A stretch of 13,592 nucleotides of DNA from Chromera velia (Eukaryota > Sar > Chromeraceae), in NCBI GenBank assembly GCA_018398765.1, contig JAHBMJ010003054.1:1-13592 (forward strand), written 5' to 3'. Below the pieces are notes generated by a model. It had not been told where the DNA came from. It saw only the letters and a program-made list of their open reading frames with translations, and ran no database searches. The translations under genes and the position numbers were made by a program. Shown here in pieces: positions 8,666 through 13,592 of the stretch. Every line of letters begins with the position of its first letter. Position 1 is the stretch's first letter.

Positions 8666-8706
8666 CTGCATGCATGCAGGGAGTTGGCTGCATGCATGCA
8701 TGCATG
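8666..8706 (+). repeat. GCAT repeat and palindrome
   Basis: A 14-base perfect palindrome, CTGCATGCATGCAG, at 8666-8679, followed by a second run of TGCA units at 8688-8706. It is self-complementary and may simply be microsatellite. Confidence 0.7.
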
Positions 8707-9046
8707 GGCCCGGGTCCGACCCCCCCCGGCTATCCACGCGGCCCCCGGACACATGCATGTCGTGAACAGACTTCCTGTGACTGCTGGATCTATACGGGAA
8801 GTAGGCACAGAGGATCGAAGGTCCCTTTCAAATTAAGGTGTCTTCCCGAGTATTCACAGATGTCCGTGATTTTTTATCCAGGGAGTACAGGAAGCTGCGC
8901 TTGGTCAGAACGTTCTTGTCTCCTCCCTGCGGACTGCACTTTTGTCCGTAGATCTCACGCAGACCTGTCTTCTCTTGATACACGTGTCCCCAGTGATCGC
9001 TTTAGTGCTCCTTGAAGCAAACCCGTGAGTTTCCGACAGAGAAATA

Positions 9047-10663
9047 ATGTGGGGGAGGGGCTTTGCCTCGAGGCATTGGAGGGCTTTCAGAGCCTCCGCC
9101 TTCGGTGCCACTACTGCTGCTGCCGCTGCTTTGGCACTCCCCGCATCCGGCATTGTTCTTTGCGAAACCAAGCCCGCCCCGTCCCGTGAGGCTAGATTTG
9201 GCCTCGAGGGGCTGAAGGAGGTGGGCAAGCGGTCCCCCATGGAGGCTCCGTCCTTGCCTTCCGGTGACATCAAGGAGAGATGGTCTCTTGTCCAAAAGGA
9301 CTGGTCTCTCACCAAGCCGCAGCTCGATAAGATGGTCAGTTCCTTCCTTGACGAGTTGCAGAAGGGCCTAGAGTCCCGAGGCACAGCGGGGTGCTTCAAA
9401 ATGTTGGACTCCTGTGTTACCAAGATCCCAACAGGGAACGAGACGGGGGTGTATTACTCCATTGATTTTGGGGGGACGAACCTTCGAGTTGCCAGGTTTG
9501 AATTGAAAGGAGACGGCAAGATAAAAGGAGACGCCCTGAAAGCAAATCTGATGACTGCCGGCCCCCCCACTGCCCAAAAGGGGCTGATGGACAAGACCGT
9601 GTCTGCCCGTGAGATGTTTGATCACATGGCAGATCAAGTCAAGCAGAAGATTGAGATTCACGGAGACGCCGCTGAGGGTCCCATCTCAGTCGGCTTCACC
9701 TTCTCCTTCCCGTCTCACCAAGTTCGTCTCGACCACTCTGCCTTGGCAGTTTGGACGAAGGATTTCGAGACAGGCCGGGGCACAGATGACCCCGTAGAGG
9801 GCCAAGATGTCGGGGCCCTTCTGAAGAGGTCCTTCAAAGAGAAGAAAATCCCTGCGGATCTAAAAGCCATCATGAATGACACAGTCGGCACCCTCCTCTC
9901 GTGTGCCTACGCGAATGGAGGCCAGAGAGACTTCCCCCCCGTATACATGGGTCTGATCCTAGGCACAGGCTCGAACGGTTGCTACCTAGAGCCCCAGTCT
10001 GCCTCCTACGGCTACACAGGGAACATCATCAATATAGAGTACGGCAACTTTAACAGAGACCTCCCCACCACCCCACAAGACAGAGATGTCGACTTCAACT
10101 GTGACGACCCAGCGGACAGGGGGAAGCAGTTGTATGAGAAGATGGTGGCAGGTAAGTACATGGGTGAGCTTGCCCGAAGGCTCACGTGCTTTGTCCTCCA
10201 AGAGTCAGCCCCTACTCTCGCGTGGGCAAAGAACTCGTTCCCGTCAGAGGCCGCGTCCATTGTTCTGAAGGACAATACGGCCGATTTGAGTGAGACTGCC
10301 GCGGTGATTCAGAAATATTGGGGCGAGCCCCTCCCGTTTGAGAGTCGAGTGTTCTTGAAGGGCATTTGCACTCTGGTCATGGACCGCTCTGCCGCCCTGG
10401 CAGCGATGGGCATAGCAGCAGTATCAATCAAGACAGGGCGTTTGGAGAGGGGGAGGAGTTCCAGGGACAGGGGGGTGCTGGGGATGACTGTGGCAGTTGA
10501 CGGTTCTCTGTACACCCAGAACAGGTGGTATGCAGACAGGCTGCACCATTATCTTGAGTTGATTCTGGGCAGGGACAGGGCTCGGCTGATCAACGTGTGC
10601 ACTTCCAACGACGGGAGCGGGATGGGGGCGGCCATCCTGGTGGCTGCAGAGGAACAAAATTAA
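9047..10663 (+). CDS. Hexokinase (ATP-dependent hexose 6-phosphotransferase), intronless
   Basis: Phosphorylates glucose and related hexoses at C6 with ATP, the first step of glycolysis. The protein has 538 residues. The motifs appear in family order: phosphate-1 loop DFGGTNLR (140-147), sugar-binding GFTFSFP (216-222), WTK with Thr237-Lys238, catalytic Asp278 in NDTVGTL, GTGSNGCYLE (306-315), IEYGNF (330-335), VAVDGSLY (482-489) and adenosine-site SNDGSGMGAA (520-529). It is a single-module enzyme, not the duplicated vertebrate 100-kDa type. The first ATG after an in-frame TGA at 9026 was taken as start. The fold begins near residue 85, leaving a long N-terminal extension: Arg-rich residues 3-15 without acids, then an Ala-rich hydrophobic segment (about 21-38). 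This could be a mitochondrial or plastid presequence or a membrane anchor. The usual TKGF motif reads TKDF here. No introns are seen, unlike neighbouring genes. Confidence 0.95.
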   Translation: MWGRGFASRHWRAFRASAFGATTAAAAALALPASGIVLCETKPAPSREARFGLEGLKEVGKRSPMEAPSLPSGDIKERWSLVQKDWSLTKPQLDKMVSSFLDELQKGLESRGTAGCFKMLDSCVTKIPTGNETGVYYSIDFGGTNLRVARFELKGDGKIKGDALKANLMTAGPPTAQKGLMDKTVSAREMFDHMADQVKQKIEIHGDAAEGPISVGFTFSFPSHQVRLDHSALAVWTKDFETGRGTDDPVEGQDVGALLKRSFKEKKIPADLKAIMNDTVGTLLSCAYANGGQRDFPPVYMGLILGTGSNGCYLEPQSASYGYTGNIINIEYGNFNRDLPTTPQDRDVDFNCDDPADRGKQLYEKMVAGKYMGELARRLTCFVLQESAPTLAWAKNSFPSEAASIVLKDNTADLSETAAVIQKYWGEPLPFESRVFLKGICTLVMDRSAALAAMGIAAVSIKTGRLERGRSSRDRGVLGMTVAVDGSLYTQNRWYADRLHHYLELILGRDRARLINVCTSNDGSGMGAAILVAAEEQN

Positions 10664-10799
10664 GTGAGTGAGGTCAGTCAGTCAGGAGGAAGACCGAACA
10701 GAAAGAGCGAGCGAGGGGGGGGGAATTGACTTCTTCAGAGGCGACGTGTGTGCTGAGGCCTTTAGACCTTCCTTTTCATTTGGTACTTGTTTGCACTTC

Positions 10800-11196
10800 T
10801 CCCGCTTTCTCCCCTTTCTTTCTTGCTTGGTTGCTTGCTTTTCTTGCTTTCTCCTTTTTTTCTGTTTTTCTATCACTTTTTTGCGTGCTCTTCTTTCTTT
10901 CTTTCTTTCTTTCTTTCTTTTCTTTCTTTCTTTCGTTCCTTCCTTCCTTCCTTCCCTTCCTTCCTTCCTTCCTTCCTTTCTTCCTTTCTTTCTTTCTTTC
11001 TTTCTTTCTTTTCTCTCTGTCTTGCTGTCTGTCCATGTGCATGAAGAAAAGAAGGGAGAAGAAGACACATATAGTCTGTGTTTCTCTCTGCCTGTTTCTT
11101 TCGTCGTTTCTTTGTTTCTTTCGTTCGTTCGTTCTGTCTTTCCTTTCTTTCTTTCCTTCCTTCCTTTCTTCCTTTCTTTCTTCCCTTTTTTTTTTT

Positions 11197-11227
<31 letters not shown>

Positions 11228-11773
11228 GTCTTCCTCCCTCCCTCCCTCCCTTCCTTTCTTTCTTCCTTCCTTCCTTTCTTCCTTCCTTCCTTCCTTCCTT
11301 CCTTCCCTTCCTTCCTTCCTTCCTTCCTTTCTTCCTTTCTTTCTTTTCTTTCTTTCTTTCTTTCTTTTCTCTCTGTCTTGCTGTCTGTCCATGTGCATGA
11401 AGAAAAGAAGGGAGAAGAAGACACATATAGTCTGTGTTTCTCTCTGCCTGTTTCTTTCTTCGTTTCTTTGTTTCTTTCGTTCGTTCGTTCTGTCTTTCCT
11501 TTCTTTCTTTCCTTCCTTTCTTCCTTCCTTTCTTTCTTCCCTTTTTTTTCTTTCTTTCTTTCTTTCTTTCTTTCTGTCTTCCTCCCTCCCTCCCTCCCTC
11601 CCTTCCTTTCTTCCTTCCTTTCTTCCTTCCTTCCTTCCTTCCTTCCCTCCCTCCCTTTTTTCTTTCGTTCTTTCTTCCTTTCTTTCTTTCTTTCTTTCTT
11701 TCTTTTCTTTCTTCCTTCCTTCCTTCCTTCCTTCCTTCGTTCCTTCGCTCTTCGTTCGTTCGTTCCTTCCTTC

Positions 11774-11804
<31 letters not shown>

Positions 11805-11830
11805 TCCTTCCTTCCTTTCTTTCCTTTTCA
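10800..11830 (+). repeat. Polypyrimidine microsatellite block (CTTT, CCTT, CCCT units), about 1 kb
   Basis: Nearly pure C and T on the plus strand, built from CTTT, CCTT and CCCT runs with TTCG islands and two short purine-rich interruptions at about 11035-11080 and 11391-11436. Because these repeats contain no stop codons, frames stay open on both strands for hundreds of codons (Phe/Leu/Ser on plus, Lys/Arg/Glu/Gly on minus). These are not genes. The block begins about 140 bases after the hexokinase stop. Long mirror-like homopurine-homopyrimidine tracts can adopt triplex DNA. Confidence 0.92.
11013..11700 (+). repeat. 356-bp tandem duplication within the polypyrimidine block
   Basis: The non-repetitive core, starting ATGTGCATGAAG, occurs at 11035 and again at 11391, exactly 356 bases apart, and is identical over at least 45 bases. 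The flanks match in the same order (CTCTCTGTCTTGCTGTC before; TCTGCCTG, TTCG runs, poly-T and GTCTTCCTCCC after), with one substitution just after the core and small length changes in the microsatellite parts. The right end of the second unit, about 11700, is approximate. Confidence 0.85.
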
Positions 11831-12246
11831 TGGTGTCTTTCTTAACTTCTTAAATTTTTCTTTTCGATCCTTTGTTCGTTTGTTCGTTCGATCACCTGCT
11901 TCTCCGTGTCTGTTTGCCTTTCTCTTTTCCATCATGCCAACGGCCGGATTGATTGTGAACTCTTTCTTGGTTTCTTTCGGCTTGGCCGTTTGCCCTCTGA
12001 TACCTTTCCGTCTTTGAGGAACGTCCGCGCTCTACCTGTTTCTGTCTTCTGCCCTTATGTTGCTTTATCGTTCGAGAGAGACCCTTTCAGTTCCGAACTT
12101 CGATCGATCAAGATGTCTGTCTCAGCGTTGGTTCTCCCCTCCTCACCTGTATGGTCTTCTGCCTCCTTCTCTCTCTCTCTGTGCCTTCTGATATTCCTGT
12201 CTCATGTTCTCTTCGAAGCTCGTCCCTGGCTTCGTCCATCAGTTGG

Positions 12247-12281
<35 letters not shown>

Positions 12282-12601
12282 TCTACATGGTCTTCTACGT
12301 ATCTCCACTGCTCTCCTTCTGCTCTTTCCGTTTTTAGTATATCCCGCCCGCTCTTTCCGGAAGAAGAGCAAAGCCCGTCCCGTCGCTTTCTTGTACGACC
12401 AACCGCTTGCGTGCCCCCAATCCAATGAAGGAAGGACACGAGATTCCGTGTTCATGCTCTTGTGAATTCTGGTGGCTTGCATGATGTTCTCCTCCTAGAA
12501 AGAGACGGCGGAATTTTGTTTCAACTACATGAACAAAAAACATATACGCTGGGTTAGGTGCACGAAGATCTTTCTTCTTTCTTCCTTGTTTTCCCAATTG
12601 A
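11831..12601. other. Non-coding stretch with CT repeats, no gene supported
   Basis: Pyrimidine-rich, degenerate sequence continues from the block to the left. A clean (CT)n run lies at 12249-12280, with shorter ones near 12169-12180. No reading frame here has protein-like composition together with splice signals. Part may be the 5' flank of the candidate gene at 12602. Confidence 0.55.
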
Positions 12602-13344
12602 ATGCAGGAACTGTTTGGCATTTCCGCAGAGTCGGTTGCGTGCGCTTGCTCTCTATCCAATCGGTTTGTGCACTCACTCTTCAGGCACACACGTGGAGTC
12701 CCGGATGGCGCCTTTCTTTTTGTAGCCCTTCCGGTGCACCAGCTTTTCCCCGGGTGAGTCGATCTACGGTGGAGCGTGCAGAGGAGGCGAGAGCGGTTGC
12801 ATGGGAGGATATGCAGAGCCGGCGATGTTGTGATGTCCGATGGCGGCGGGGGTTGGACAAACACACATTTCTACGATAAGCAGAGAAGAAAGAAGACGCT
12901 GCGCAAACTTGCGTTTGCAGTCTCCTTGAAGACCCCTTCCTGATATTCCCGCCCTCAGTCCTCTTAAGATCCCGCTTCCTCAGCTAGTTTTTTGATTGAT
13001 TCATTAATGGATTGATTGACTGCTAGATTGATTGATTAATTCCGTTCAACAAAGTACATATCTTTTTTACTACTTCACATGATTAACTCAGATATCATCA
13101 TTTTCTTTTAATTAATAAATTAAGACTTTGTATAAAGTAAAAATTTATTTTTTTATATTACAGGATTATATTGTGTTCGATCAAAGCCGGATTAAGCGCT
13201 AGACCTGCGTGCCACTTCTTTGGCGTCCGCCTTACACCATACTGGCAGCAGAAGGAAGAATTTCAAGAAAGAAGGAAGGTGGATGAAGCTGGGTGCCAAG
13301 CAAACCACATTGAGAAAGACCTACCTGCGAAAGATCCATTGTAG
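12602..13344 (+). CDS. Candidate small two-exon gene, unknown function (110 residues)
   Basis: Model: join(12602..12753, 13164..13344). The first exon begins ATGCAGGAACTG directly after an in-frame TGA and ends CCCCGG before a consensus donor GTGAGT. The second follows a strong acceptor (TTTTTTTATATTACAG) and runs to a TAG at 13342. Phases match (2 bases plus 1 base make a Gly codon). Hydrophobicity runs across the junction (FLFVALPVHQLFP, G, IILCSI), suggesting one possible membrane segment at about residues 37-57. The C-terminal half is polar and charged, motif RLTPYWQQKEEFQERRKVDE. I do not recognise the family; a small organelle-membrane protein would fit but is a guess. The first exon could instead be internal, starting at GAACTG after GAATGCAG. 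Other exons inside the 410-base intron cannot be excluded. Confidence 0.4.
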
Positions 13345-13592
13345 TCACTTAATCGTCATGCTGACTCCCTTGCCTGGTCCTAGCCTGGTCCCTCCACCAA
13401 GCCACCAAGTTTCGTATAGGTCAGCTTATTGTATTCACCGATGTGTGTCCGAAAGCACCCGTATGGATTGCTACTGTATCGCTTTTTTGTCAGTCTAAAA
13501 AAGTTTTCAGTTCTTCTCTGGAGCTCCTGTAGGAGAAAAGTTTCCGGATAGACGTAATTAAATTAACAATTAAACCACAAAACTTTTTTTTA

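Larger units (their letters stand above)
8238..9046. promoter_or_regulatory. Divergent intergenic region between the LRR gene and hexokinase
   Basis: These 809 bases separate two outward-facing start codons, so both promoters and 5' UTRs should lie here. Visible elements are a G-rich tract (8309-8335), a perfect inverted repeat with 8-base arms around TT (8400-8417, TCTGACAG/CTGTCAGA), a TATA-like TATAAATA at 8548-8555, and GCAT-rich palindromic sequence (8666-8706) followed by a C run (about 8720-8727). None has a proven role. An in-frame stop at 9026-9028 lies shortly before the hexokinase ATG. No coding exon is convincing here. Confidence 0.45.

Noticed and set aside
8426-8836. Overlapping open frames of more than 130 codons on both strands
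   Set aside because: Neither looks like a conserved protein. They run through GCAT and C-rich repeats in the divergent promoter region.
10150-10160. GTAAGT donor-like sequence inside the hexokinase frame
   Set aside because: It encodes the conserved KMVAGKYMGE segment of the enzyme, and the frame on both sides is conserved hexokinase, so it is coding.
10682-11831. Long minus-strand frames made of Lys, Arg, Glu and Gly
   Set aside because: Same cause: the purine strand of the repeat block has no stops. The apparent tandem protein repeat mirrors the 356-bp DNA duplication.
10668-12017. 449-codon open frame on the plus strand rich in Phe, Leu and Ser
   Set aside because: It is a translation of CTTT/CCTT microsatellite, which has no stop codons. 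Parallel frames are equally open, so this is not evidence of a gene.

Overview
This window looks like nuclear DNA of a eukaryotic microbe with a roughly balanced base composition. The evidence is spliced genes with canonical GT..AG signals, the 3' end of a non-LTR retrotransposon, and many microsatellites. The hexokinase and the LRR protein are of kinds I associate with alveolates, and a photosynthetic relative of Apicomplexa such as a chromerid is my best guess. That is inference from style and recalled families, not from a database hit.

Layout from left to right. Bases 1-664 are the 3' end of a LINE-like retrotransposon: the ORF C-terminus with a C2H2 zinc finger, a short 3' UTR and an (ATG)n tail. 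Bases 665-2306 are mostly microsatellite (TCTG/CTGC, CTG, CCTG) and non-coding sequence. From about 2307 to 4840 on the minus strand I reconstruct a spliced gene of unknown function from phase-compatible exons. Its largest internal exon (3194-3541) is easy to miss because it contains no start codon. Bases 4841-6011 are non-coding and include an AT-rich island. A two-exon minus-strand gene (8237 down to 6012) encodes a predicted 618-residue protein with a Cys cluster, an RGW..FE-type domain, leucine-rich repeats and a terminal CaaX box. An 809-base divergent intergenic region separates it from an intronless hexokinase gene on the plus strand (9047-10663). A polypyrimidine tract of about 1 kb follows, dominated by CTTT/CCTT repeats and containing a 356-bp tandem duplication. 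At the right end, two phase-matched exons on the plus strand (12602-12753 and 13164-13344) suggest a small 110-residue protein.

The genes do not form an obvious pathway. Hexokinase is a housekeeping glycolytic enzyme, here with an N-terminal extension that may direct it to a membrane or organelle. The CaaX/LRR protein looks like a lipid-anchored recognition or signalling protein and is the most interesting item. The other two genes are unrecognised. All intron positions were read by eye from splice signals, phase and protein continuity. No transcript evidence is available.
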